Source: Stephania yunnanensis | Lineage: Eukaryota; Streptophyta; Magnoliopsida; Ranunculales; Menispermaceae | DNA: 64,000 nt | Direction of reading: 5' to 3' | Assembly (NCBI GenBank): GCA_039657365.1 | Contig: CM077588.1 | Location: 25,612,501 to 25,676,500, forward strand | Shown: in pieces, positions 1-10,905 of the stretch | Position numbering within the stretch: the first letter of the stretch is position 1 | Layout: each line of letters starts with the position of its first letter | Translations under genes and position numbers: made by a program | The notes under the pieces: generated by a model | What the model was told of the DNA's origin: nothing | What the model saw: only the letters and a program-made list of their open reading frames with translations | Database searches by the model: none

Positions 1-879
1 ACAACACACAAAAATAATAGTTTAAACTTATGATCTCTGATCTAAAATACATGGATCTCATCTCAAATATCCAAATTCTAATTATAATCTAAAAATCCAT
101 AATTAGACTACTGATCAAGTTTATGAAATTCTCGAATTTCACAATTCTTCCCAACTAATAAAAAATCTCATCATCCAAAATTTAAACAAACAGGTTAGTT
201 GAACCAACAGAGATATGAGAAACGTATCCTTCATATACGACTCTTTTAATCCAAAACTGTAACACTATTTGTGGACCATTAAGTGGACCCAATCACTTTT
301 GTTGTAACCAACAACTCAGTGACAAAGATCATAAATATTTCAACCTTTCATTTCCAACTTTTTGGTTTAATGAAAAGTTATCTCTGTTACTTTGCCAATC
401 TTGGCATTTTGTGAATTTATGATGAGTTAAAATTGTAATTGTTTAATACTTTCAATTTCCAAGAAATCTATGTTCCGTACTTACATTCCTGATTCATCTA
501 GACTACTTGCTCGACCAATTTCCTATTAATTTTATAACTGACTATTTCCCTCAGTTATATTAGTGCCAAACTACTTACAATACCCTTGTGAATTTAGATA
601 TTACAAGTCCATTTTACATCCAATCACCCTCAGTTTCGTTTTATAAGTCTATTCTCTTTTTAATTGTTTATTCTTAATCTCACTCATCATATCTTGCGAG
701 TTAAATATTAAACAGACAATAAGAATAAACTTCTTATCATATATATATCGACAATACATATTATATAATAAATATATCACAATAGTTTAAATACCCCAGC
801 TCACAATCACTTCCCAACTAATCACGCTCAATCACTCTTTAATTCCAAACCAAAATTTGTCCTCAAGTGAGCCCAATCT
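1..879. other. AT-rich sequence without a recognisable gene
   Basis: No convincing coding region. Read on the minus strand, the last part (about 830-900) has a short motif resembling a primer-binding site next to a conserved-looking tract, where a gypsy pol fragment ends abruptly. It may be the edge of another LTR element, but no LTR pair or target duplication could be identified. Confidence 0.4.
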
Positions 880-1826
880 AGGCTCTGATATAATCCCAAA
901 AAACTCTGGATATTTGTGAATGAAATCGGTGTTGGTCAATCCATAATAGTTTGAATCTTGGTTGGGCCTACATTAATACCCACTACTCCAATAACATGTC
1001 CTAAAAACTTGGCCTCTGATAGCCTAAATTCACATTTATTGAACTTGGCATATAATCGGTGCTCCCTCAAAGTCTACAACGTCTCCTTGAGGTGATGCTC
1101 GTGATCCTCTCAAGTTTTTAAATATATCAATATGTCATCGATGAAAACTATCACGAAGCAGTCAAGAAGTAGTCTTACTACCCGATGCATCAAATCCTTA
1201 AACAAGGCAAAAGCGTTGGTCAAACCAAATCGGCATGTCTATAAACCGATAATGGTTGTATCTCGTGCTAAACACTGTCTTGGACCTATCCTCATCCTTG
1301 ATCCTAAGCTGATGATACCCTGATCTCAGGTCTATCTTGGAGAAAATTGCGTTTCTCTCACCTGATAAAATAAATCGTCAATCAGTGGTAATAGATACTT
1401 GTTCCTGACTGCGACCTTGTTCAACTGTCTCTAATCAATATACAGCCTCGAAGTATCATCCTTCTTCTTCACAAATAAGACAGGTGCTCCTTATGGCAAT
1501 ATAGAAGGTGTAATAAACCCCTTCTGTCTCAAATTATGAAGCTAACTCATCAACTCCTCCAACTCTCTCTAAGCAATGCGGTATGTAGTATAGAAATAGG
1601 TCTGGTGCCAAGTACCAACTCAATAATAAATTTTATATCCCTTGATGGTAGTAAACTAGGTAAGTCCTACGAAAACATATTTGAAAACTCGCATACAATA
1701 GGAATCTCCTCAAATATGGGCCCCTGACTCTCTGCTACTATATATAAAGATACCAGAGTCTCCATCTCTCCATTAGTCGCAAGTTGGCCTCTAGTGCCCT
1801 TAGCTCTCGGTGTACCACCATGGTAT
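880..1826 (-). pseudogene. Ty3/gypsy pol remnant: reverse transcriptase
   Basis: Minus-strand translation gives a recognisable gypsy RT with several in-frame stops. Seen in order: APVLFVKKKD (about 1470-1490), a degraded RQLNKVAVRNKYLLP block, the DLRSGYHQ-equivalent SRGYHQLRIK, and the catalytic loop as FVIVFIDDILIY (about 1110-1155), with FIDD in place of the usual YIDD/YVDD. The domain ends near 930 at a motif like the start of the RNase H linker (SFLGL), after which homology stops. Its upstream part (protease) lies at 10559-10905. Joining the two across the CACTA insertion restores a continuous reading, so both belong to one element. It is dead because of the stops and the missing RNase H and integrase. 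Confidence 0.85.
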
Positions 1827-2400
1827 CACTACAAAAAAACAACAGATCAGAAACGAAAATTTCTGTCTCTGATTTGCATAAATCTCGTCTCTAATTGAAA
1901 TCTGCAACGGAACAGAGACGGAATAAATTCCATCTCTAAAATCGTCGACGCTGATTCAATCAGCAACGGAAATGTGATTCCGTTTCTGATTAGACACGGA
2001 TTAGAGACGGAATTCAGAAACGGAACAGAGACGGAACAGAAATGGAAATTTTTCTAAATGGTACAATTGTAATTGCATTCCGTCTCTGATCCGTTGCTAA
2101 TCAGAGACGGATCAAAGATGGAAAGCAATAATTCCATCTCTGATCCGTTGCTAATCAGAGACGGATCAGAGACGGAAAGCAATAATTCCATCTCTGATCC
2201 GTTGCTAATCAGAAACGGATCCGAAACGGAATGCACTAATTCCGTCTCTGATCCGTCTCTGATTAGCAACGGATCAAAGACGGAATTATTGCTTTTCGTC
2301 TCTGATCCATTGCTGATTCATGCATCTATTCCTCGAAAATTAGAGACGGAATAGGAATGGAATCTTTGAATTGCGAAGCTAATCCGTCTCTAATTTTCCT
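1827..2400. repeat. CACTA 1 left subterminal repeat array
   Basis: Many direct and inverted copies of a short unit, TCCGTCTCTGATCCGT or its complement, plus variants with TTGCTAAT. In CACTA elements such subterminal arrays are the binding sites of the element's own DNA-binding protein. The reverse-complement array fills 10395-10555 at the other end. Open frames here are repeat artefacts. Confidence 0.9.
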
Positions 2401-3748
2401 TTTTGTTTAGTTTTCAAACATAAACTCAATCAAATTGGTTCTCCAACCTATAATTTGAAAATACAACCATAGGACCTACTCCATCGCCTGCACCCCCTCC
2501 AACAACTCCTTGGGGGTGCTAACATTCCCCAAAAAAGCAAAATTTGACATTCATACATCGACAATATATATCAACAAATATTCAAATGAGAGAAAAAAAT
2601 GTAAAATTCAAAATTTGAAAAAGATTTATATATCCACGAAAAATTGTCAAGTAAAATAAATGCTCCAAATTTCTAAGTATTCACAAAAACCACCAATCAT
2701 ATTGTTCAACAACCACAAAAAAAACTTACAATCCTTTAAATATGCACAAAAAAAATTATCAATCTAAAAGTCATGTAAACAACTATAAAAGTTACATGAT
2801 ATGCTTTAAATTCCTCATCTCTCTCACTTGAAAACCTGATTATGGCAGGTATTGTCACAAGGATATGGGCAATCAATGGCACTAACTCTCACTCGATCGA
2901 AGAACCAGTCACCTATTGATAGGGCCACGCTTTGCAAATATTGCAAAATAGATCAAACTCATGATAAAAAAATGAAACTACAAAAAAACTATCTCCATTT
3001 ACAGTGCGAAAGAAAACATTATATTTTACTATAATTTTCGACGGTACATGGCTACTTGTGTGTCCAACTAACACAATTTATTAGAAGGGGGAATCCGAGA
3101 ACCTACCTAACTACATGAAGAAAAAGCTTTGCTAAAGCACAATTACGAAAACATTTTAAGTGCTAAAGCACGACAACATGCCAGCAAAAGGAAAATTCGA
3201 ATCATTTCATTAAAAATGTCTAATGATCACGAAACTACATAAGGTGAAAACAAAGGGAATACAAAAAGTACAAAGATCCACAATATTGAGCAAAAATTAG
3301 AAGAGAACATAATACGTTGAGAATTTACAGTATTATAGAGCAAATAATGAAAACAAAGCACTTGTGTCGTAGGTCTAGCAAAAATTAGAAAAGAACATAA
3401 TAAGTCAAATAAGGCCACAACAGAAGAATAAAGAACATGCACTTACAGAGGAAAGTAATAGAGCTGAAACATCAAAAAAAGTGAATTGGAAGCTTTGTGT
3501 AAAAATTAACAAAATATAAATAAGGATTTGTAAGGACACGATGAAGCTAAGCTTAGTTGTAATGGCAAGGTAGATTATTTACTTTATTCCAAGGTCCAAG
3601 TAACGTAGCGAATACAAAAGCACCACAACTCAGTTGTTGCCAAAGTGGCGTTCACGCGTGCTTTGTTTGTATTTAAATAGAAAACCAGAGGTATAAGCCA
3701 AAATTAACAATGTAATTCATTGTAGGACAGCAATAAGGAAAATAGTAC
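2401..3748. other. CACTA 1 internal non-coding DNA
   Basis: AT-rich. Its first 170 bases (2410-2580) are clearly homologous to the same position in CACTA 2 (about 24545-24710), including the shared tract TCCTTGGGGGTGCTAACAT. At about 3570-3690 the minus strand may hold a badly decayed further exon of the captured glucosylceramidase gene, but the match is weak. Confidence 0.6.
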
Positions 3749-5272
3749 CATCATAAATAGTCCATGCCCTTGGAAATAAAGCATGATATGTAGAATGCTG
3801 ACCACTCAAGTTCCATCCCCACGATGATATCCCATGATCATCAGGTTTCCTGAAAGAAGTAACAATAATGTTATGCGATGAACCCAATAATAATCGTGAA
3901 ATCAGCTTTTAAAATGAGAATCTGTGGCCATGAATCGGACAGCACTTACTCGTCGGTCAAGAAAAAAAGACACCATAGTACACAAGAATATTATAGCAGA
4001 AAAATCAATAGCTACTCCCACATGTGACTAAATCATACCTAATGATTTAAGTTACAAGCCTATAGGCCTAGAATTGATAAATGAGCAAAAAATGTAGAGT
4101 TAAAAACCATCAGCAAGGTATTTACTTCATACCAAAATCAACCAAATATTAAGCATTGCAATTGCATTATTAAATTTCGCTTCAACAGGCTACAATCCAA
4201 TAAAACAAAAACTATGAATAAAACACATCAATTAGTGAAACAATCATATATCAATCTCCTAAACAACCTAGGACCAACAAAAAAAATTGACAGTGAGAGC
4301 TTCAGAGTAGTTCAATATCATTCCAACAAGAGATTCATAACTAATTGATAATATAAATGGTAGCCTCAAAATAGTTGCCTCTTTGGAACACAACACATTA
4401 TTTGTAGTTATATCCCAATACTTCAAAAAGTCAAGCACTTCACAAGCGAGAGAACATTTTTAACATTAAGTTTCGAAACTAGTATCAATCTGATTGCTCT
4501 CTACAAATGGCAATAGCCAGTACACTGTGTTCTTAGCATTGTAAGATCAAAAACATCACAGACAAGCCCAATAGGCAGACCTTTCGATTGTTTTTTTTTT
4601 CTTTTTTATGCAAACCTATCATTAGCAATCATGATAAAGATCTACCAAAGCCCAAATTACATAGCTCTATATGAAGAAACACGTAAAACATTCTCCAAGA
4701 AACTCCCTTACCCTAAACCTTCAAGCTGTCCAAGTGCTAAAACAGATGCATACTTTTTATTTCCCCCATCTCTGGATATGAAAATCTACAACACAGAGTG
4801 GACGATTCAGCCAATCAATGGGGTTCAACACGCTTCCAAAACCAGTATGAAGCCACTCCAAAACAGAAACTAATTGCCATTATAACGAAATATAGTCTAC
4901 GTAAAGGCGTAATGGTTTATTTTTTCCTAGAACTCGATGGAAGTATACACCAACTCAAAAAGTCAATGTTTGGCATCAAAACTATCGATCCTCGAGTCAA
5001 AATTAATGAGTCCTAAGTTAAATAAAAGCCGCTTCTAAGCCTTTTTGGTATTATAAACATTATCTGATTATCCACTACACGAGCAGTCCATATGTCATCG
5101 AATTATGTAGTACACATTTTTTCATATACCAGCTAAATATATGCAAGCAATGAATTAATAGAACTCATGGATCGAGAGTTTCTAAAAACGATTGGCCATG
5201 ATTGGAGAAGGTTCACATAAACCGGGAATTATTTGCATTTGTCTGAAATCTCCCCTAAAACCTCTTGTGATG
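3749..5272 (-). pseudogene. Captured fragment of a GBA2-type glucosylceramidase gene (three exons, two introns)
   Basis: Three blocks on the minus strand read as consecutive exons of plant non-lysosomal glucosylceramidase (GBA2 family). Exon a, about 5190-5272: RGFRGDFRQMQIIPGLCEPS. Exon b, 4712-4785: IFISRDGGNKKYASVLALGQ. Exon c, 3749-3849: WGWNLSGQHSTYHALF. Splice signals survive: exon b ends in a GTAAGG donor, exon c follows a TTTCAG acceptor, and the junction restores the frame (GLG-KPDDHG). Exon c ends in a GT donor. Introns are about 404 and 862 bp, so genomic DNA rather than cDNA was captured. Intact GBA2 enzymes hydrolyse glucosylceramide. This piece is only an N-terminal fraction and cannot be active. 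It lies in the same orientation as the transposase and begins about 70 bp beyond the point where transposase homology stops. The family call rests on recalled motifs. Confidence 0.85.
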
Positions 5273-5340
5273 CTACCACTTATGTAACACAGTAAACATG
5301 AATAAAGTAAATACAATGAAATATAAAATTGAATAAAAAA

Positions 5341-7337
5341 ATATGACAATCATGACTCTTCATGCCGAACATTCGCAATTTCTTTGGATCCACACATCGA
5401 CCAAGATTCGAAGCATAACCATCAGGAAAACGCAACTTTTCAACCCACTCGCACAATTTTTATTTTTTTGATGTATCAAGAGCATAGCATCCAAGGATGT
5501 AAGTATTTGTCGCCGAATCAATGTGTAGAGAAGGTCGGTGACAATATTCACGAATATCTTGTCTCGCTTTCGCATTGTCCTTACTCTTGCCCGGTACACA
5601 CATAATAGTGTTGAATATGTTGTCAAAAACATTTTTCTCGATGTGCATGACATCTAAATTGTGGCGGATCGAGTTTGTCTTCCAATACGGCAAGTCCCAG
5701 AAAATATTTTTTTTTCTCCATCTCGAATTCTTAGCTATCCACCCATTCACAGAATCAGCTCCGATTTCTGTCACCTTCATCAAGCCTAACGATTCAATTT
5801 CTGCCAAAATTTCATCACCAGAACGCAAAGCGGGCGGATCGTCATTTATGACCATTTTGCCTCTAACGAAATTTTTTTTGTCTTTCTTGAATGGTGATGC
5901 CTTCGCCAAGAAACGACGGTGACAGTCGAACCACGATGTCTTACCACCATTTTGCAATTGAAATGCATTTGTATCCTCCATACAATATGGACAAGCCATT
6001 TTACCGTGTGTGCTCCAACCGGACAACGTGTTATACGTAGGGAAATCACTAATAGTCCATAAAAGGGTAACTCGCATGAGAAGATTCGTCTTCGTGGACA
6101 CGTCGTATGTAATCACCCCATTGTTCCATAAATCTTGCAACTCTTTCACAAGCGGCTGAAGGAACACGTCGATTTTCTATTTTGGGTTGGTCGGTCCAGG
6201 AACGATAACCGTTAAGAACATAAACTCAGATTTCATGCACATCGACGGTGGAAGGTTGTAAGGAGTCAATATTACGGGCCATGAAGTGTACAATTTCCCT
6301 GAAATCCCAAATACTTGAAAACCATCAGCGCACAATCCTAAACGAACATTCCAAACCTCGGCGGTGAAGTCTCTATTGACATCATTAAAATGTCTCCAAG
6401 TTATCGAATTAGAACAGTGTTGCATAACATCTTCTGGTGAGGAATGTTCTCCATGCCATCGCATATGTTTTGTCGTTGACTCATACGCATACAATCGTTG
6501 CAACCGAGGGCCCGAAGGGAAGTAGTACATTTTTTTGCAAGGGCATTTTTTGGTGTTCCGACCACGACCTCGTCGATGTGCAATGTAGCGTGATTTCCCA
6601 CACAATTTACATGATGTCAACTCATAGTCCACTCCCCAATAAATCATACATTGGTCCTCACAACAATCTATTTTCTCAACAGGTAGACCTAGACCTCGCA
6701 TTAGTCTTTTAGTGGCATAAAAATTTTCAACCAATGAATTGTCATTTGGCAAACAATCCTTCATGAATTTAATGATTTCATTATACCCTCGTTCAGATAT
6801 ATGATGTTCTGACTTGATCGCAAGTAATCTTTCCATTGCGGACAACGTTGTCATGGTTTCGCAACCCGGCCACAATTATTCGCTACTAGCCTCTATCATG
6901 TCATATAGTTGGCGTGCTTGGGGGTTTGGTGATTCTTCCACGTGATTCCAATTGAAAATTGGACCTGCCACGTTGTGTAGCATCTCGCGGTAAGTTGTCG
7001 GATCATCTCCTCCCACATCAGCATCATCAATATGGTTATCCATTTGGTAAAGGTTTTGCGGGCCTTCTTCTCCGTTCTCACCATGTTCGTACCAACAGTG
7101 ATATCCCGAAACAAATCCATACCTACATATGTGGTACTCAACCGTTTCGACGTCCAGGTATGGTACAAGTCGACATTTCTTATAATTGCACGGACATCTA
7201 ATCTTCCTTTCACTTTGGTATGTAGGACAATGTTGCTTAGCAAATGATATGAATTCTTTAACCTTCGCCGCGAATTCAATTCGAACGAAGCCGTTGTCGA
7301 GACGGTTGTACATCCAGTCTCGACTTGTAGACGACAT
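5341..7337 (-). pseudogene. CACTA TNP2-like transposase (Transposase_21 family), 3' truncated
   Basis: One continuous minus-strand frame from ATG at 7337 to about 5341, broken only by three stops (6876-6878, 6177-6179, 5460-5462). It begins MSSTSRDWMYNRL, typical of the TNP2 N-terminus, then a cysteine-rich segment (CPCNYKKC; about residues 50-60), a GYNEIIKFMKDCLP block, CMIYWG followed by CxxC pairs, PYCMEDTNAFQL, and the highly conserved HNLDVMHIEKNVFDNI near 5625. The intact protein cuts and joins CACTA ends. This copy stops at CHIF, where element 2 continues into DUF4218/DUF4216-like sequence; here unrelated DNA and the GBA2 fragment follow. The first stop replaces a CAA codon still present in element 2 (C to T), consistent with methylation decay. 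Confidence 0.9.
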
Positions 7338-8200
7338 TCCTATTGTAATTGTGCAATTAAATTAGTCAACTAATTTCATAATTTTTGACGGTACATGGCT
7401 ACTTGTGTGTCCAACTAACATAATTTATTAGAAGGGGGAATCTGAGGACCTACCTAACTACATGAACAAAAAGCTTTGCTTCTAGCCATTGAATAAAGGG
7501 GGTTGGAAACAACTTTCTTAATACCTAGCTCGGTACATGACTGATACCAAACAGAGTATGATAATTGGTCATAGAAATATAAGCAACAAGGAGTTCAAAA
7601 AAATAAATAAATCATAAGTTATAAGAGGCATACAAATACCACATAGTATCAAAGCTCCTACTACTTGTTCACTCGTACCTCCTTAAGGTTATAGGTTTAT
7701 TCAATTCTCTTGAAATTTTATGTGAAATAGCAACATTAACTAAAAGAGTAATCCTAGTTTTTTGAATCCTAACTAGTAGTAGAAATTATATAATTATAGG
7801 TATTATTCATCTATACCTACTCTATTGGTACCTTTCTCTACACACATGCATATACACACAAGTGAATCAAATATAGTGGGCAAAACATGAAAAAATGTGG
7901 CCAAAAACAAGGCACCCATCAACAATCCCCCATAGCTAGCTAACGAAGCACCCATAAAAAGTCCCACCATAGATCTTTATGAGCTGCAAAAATAACTGTA
8001 GCAAAAGCCAAGAGATAGCGAACCCAACCAAAACAATCAGCATGTCAAGCATAAAAATAACCCATATCATCCAAATTTAAAATTACCCATTGAAGAAAAT
8101 TAACAAGATGAAATCAACACGACTTTAGAAACCCAACTTTTTGTCTCATTACCTTCACAAACACATTACACTAGAAAACGAAATTGAAGAGAAATGGTTA
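7338..8200. other. CACTA 1 internal non-coding DNA upstream of the transposase
   Basis: No gene seen. The stretch around 7625-7800 is homologous to 37124-37290 in CACTA 2, so it is ancestral CACTA sequence. The tract at about 7380-7480 also resembles 3040-3140 of the same element (shared ACGGTACATGGCTACTTGTG), an internal duplication. Confidence 0.6.
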
Positions 8201-9027
8201 TCTATACTATATCTAATGTCAATCCTCACTAGGATTCTATTAAATAAAACTTTGCAATATTGCCTATATTGACCTTAATTTGTTTTTTCATCTTGGTTTT
8301 AAAATTAAATGGTAGTTAGAGTATGAGGGTGTTTTAGGTAGACAAATTATATTTAAATATTACTTTCCTTAATCTTCTCGACTTCTTTATTTGATAACTA
8401 CCCTCTACGTTTCTCTCTCCCCTCCATTCATGTTTCCTCTCTTTGTAACTTCTATGGGTTTAGATTAACTAAAAACCACTTTCTTCTTTAAAAACACAGC
8501 CCCTCCTCTCTCTTTTAAAAAACGCAACGTGATCTATCATATGTTTGATCTTCCATTAGATGCATTTCAAGGTTGGAGGTTTGACGTGCAAAGGTGAAGA
8601 ATAAAGATTTAGAAGCAACTTTGGAATTGTAGTAGTTTTGCAAAAACTAATTGCGTATGTAAGAATTGCTTTCATATATTTCTTTTTCTTAGTTTTTGGT
8701 TCTTTTTCTTAAGTAGCAAAAAGAGATATTACTTTTTTCCAACAATCAGAGAATTAGTAGGTGTCATATGTGTGATGTACAAGGTTAATTCCTCTCCTTT
8801 GATCCAGTGCTTTATCTGATCATTAAATCCGTTCATTTTTTTAAACTTTGTTTAGATAATTATGATTAAATTATTTATTATGGTCATTTTTTATTATCTA
8901 CCAATGAAATGCAACATCTATTGTCAATCTCAAACTAGAATTATGAGTTACATATTTTTATGCCTTTCACATTTTCCTTATAAAAAATATTTGAACCTTA
9001 CATGCGAAGCACGTGCCCATTTACTAG
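8201..9027 (+). mobile_element. Non-autonomous Helitron (827 bp)
   Basis: Begins TCTATACTATATCTAATG and ends in CTAG just after TGCGAAGCACGTGCCC, which contains a GCACGTGC palindrome about 12 bases from the end. A 5' TC, a 3' CTRR and a short terminal hairpin are the Helitron hallmarks. It sits between host A (8200) and T (9028), as expected for AT-target insertion without duplication. No Rep/helicase is encoded. It is absent from the homologous part of CACTA 2, so it arrived after the two CACTA copies diverged. Confidence 0.75.
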
Positions 9028-9785
9028 TAGTAATTAATATGCATTCACCCCAAAAAAAAGTAATAATATGTTATTAATGTGGTACGATTATACATGTAGT
9101 ACAAATAATAATATGTAGTATTATAAATGTTAGAAACGTGCCTCAACAATGCTAATGAGTTCTCATCTAATAACTACTCCCACTGGTTCATTTTATGTGA
9201 TGTTTTTGTTGTAGTATGCAGGTAGAAATCTCATTAAGCATCAATGACTTGATATATGAATAAACATAGAATCAATTGCCCAAATGAAAGTGCATTGATT
9301 CACTAACTTATTTGTTAAAAAAAGTATGTAATTGTTACGAATTAGGTTGTGAAGGCCATAAGGAACAAGTTGAAAGTAATTACACATATCAAATTGTTGA
9401 AATTAAGAAACATACGTACGCCTAATCACATAGAATTTCCAACATGTTTAATTTCTCTGATCCATCACTATAAAGAAAGAGTTGACACAAAAAATAAAAG
9501 TACCTTACAAGTGATCAATAAATGATTATGAATTTCATTTTAGGACCTCTGGAATACGCATGCAAGAACTTCAATACACAAACATGTTAATTGGGCTAGG
9601 AGGGATTTGGATTTAACTTATAGGTTTCTCAATCGAGCTTCTTTTGGCAACATTGTAATCGAATTGTTACTCACCAAAACAACTTGTGTATAATAAAGAA
9701 GCATAAAACCAACTAAATACATGAAACAATAAAATCTCACGCCCGAGTAAAAATCACAAATCATTGTAAAAGCAAACAAAACATC
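9028..9785. other. CACTA 1 non-coding DNA
   Basis: AT-rich, no gene or repeat recognised. Confidence 0.5.
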
Positions 9786-10330
9786 TCACTGCCGATTAAC
9801 CAAAAAGCAATGTTTTGAGAGGAAAGAGGGAGAACTCACCAATGAAACACAGCGAGGCGCGGAGTGAATGAGAGCACAATGAGAGAGCGAGAGAGAGGTC
9901 GAAGAGGGGACCGAATGAGAGCACGATGTGAGAGCCGAGAGGAGCGAGAGCGCGGGATCGAAAAATAGCACGATCGGAGCGAGAACAACTCGACGACGAC
10001 CAGAGCAGGGCAGCGCTACCAGCGAGCAAAGGAGTGCGAGGACGACTAGGGAGCAGAGGCGCGAGGGCGAGGACGACGACGGAGCAGAGGCGTTTGGACG
10101 ACCAGGGAGCAGAGGCGTGAGGAAGACGACGGAACAAAGGCGCGAGGATGACAGCAGAGGCGTGAGGACGACGACGGAGCAGAGGTGCGAGGACGACGAT
10201 GAATCAGAGAGTAGAGGAGTGCGAGTAGGGCACGGCTTGGTGAAGAGGATCGAAAGAGAGTAGCACGGCTTGGTGAAGAGGATCGAAAGAGAGTAGAGGA
10301 AGCGAGAAGGGCACGGAAATAGGCACACAC
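9786..10330 (-). other. GC-rich, strand-skewed leader region of CACTA 1
   Basis: A sharp compositional island: the plus strand is rich in GA and CG (repeats of GAGGACGACGACGGAGCAGAGG), the minus strand in CT. On the minus strand it lies upstream of the transposase and just inside the terminal repeat array, where CACTA promoters and untranslated first exons are found. The long Ser/Leu/Arg open frames reflect composition and short tandem repeats (for example two copies of a unit of about 40 bp at 10227-10300). CACTA 2 has a comparable GA-rich island at 38830-39290. Confidence 0.6.
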
Positions 10331-10394
10331 AAATCTCGAGACTAATGGACGGTTGTAAAAAAAGAAAATTTTGGTGGGAAAGTTGGCGCCATTT

Positions 10395-10555
10395 TTTAGA
10401 GACGGAATTTAATTCCGTCTCTATTTCCGTCTCTGATTCGTCTCAATTCCGTCTCTGAATTAGTCCGTCTCAATTCCGTCTCTAACTAATTTTTTTAGCA
10501 ATGGAACTTATTTTCGTTGCTAATTCCGTTTCTAAATTTCATTTTCCTTGTAGTG
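10395..10555. repeat. CACTA 1 right subterminal repeat array
   Basis: Repeated TCCGTCTCT and AATTCCGTCTC units, the inverted counterpart of the left array, ending at TAGTG. Confidence 0.9.
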
Positions 10556-10905
10556 TATGTAAATATCAGATGCCCTAGGATCTCAAATATCACGGTATTA
10601 CTGAGATAATCGATATGACCATGATACGATACTAGCCAATCCATCCATAACAACGCGTCGAAGTCTAAGAACTCAAGTACCCTGAGTCTGAAGGTAACTC
10701 TACCCTGTCTATCCCTACTAGACATCCCCCAACAAGACAATTAGGGTAAACCTTATCCCCGATTGCACTACTCAAAATCAAATGTACGCTAACGCTAATT
10801 GGTGTCAAACCTAAGATGCATATCATGTAACTAGAAATGAAAGATGTTATAGAACCTGAATCAAACAAAACATATAAATCTCTACTACAAATCGAAACCA
10901 TACCA
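10556..10905 (-). pseudogene. Ty3/gypsy pol remnant: aspartic protease
   Basis: Minus-strand translation shows LFDSGSITSFIS (active-site D-S-G at about 10850), then LGLTPISVSV, and further on a segment leading into the MDWLVSYHG-type motif (about 10630) typical of plant gypsy protease-RT linkers. It continues into the RT part at 880-1826 once the CACTA is removed. Frame changes and stops make it inactive. Confidence 0.85.

Larger units (their letters stand above)
1827..10555 (-). mobile_element. CACTA (En/Spm) transposon 1, inside a gypsy element
   Basis: Starts CACTACAAAAAAAC and ends CCTTGTAGTG, the inverted terminal signature of the CACTA superfamily. It is flanked by the 3-bp target duplication TAT (1824-1826 and 10556-10558). 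Both ends carry dense subterminal repeats built on TCCGTCTCTGAT and its complement. Contents, all read on the minus strand: a GC-rich leader (9786-10330), a TNP2-like transposase pseudogene (5341-7337) and a captured glucosylceramidase fragment (3749-5272). A Helitron (8201-9027) is inserted in it. The second CACTA gene present in element 2 of this window is absent, so the element is non-autonomous. Removing it rejoins gypsy pol exactly. Confidence 0.95.

Noticed and set aside
2054..2354. Overlapping open frames of ISDPLLIRDGS-type repeats
   Set aside because: Direct translation of the CACTA subterminal repeat units, not a protein gene.
9786..10330. Long Ser/Leu- and Arg-rich open frames on both strands
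   Set aside because: They follow the biased repeat composition of the CACTA leader; frames overlap on both strands and match no family.
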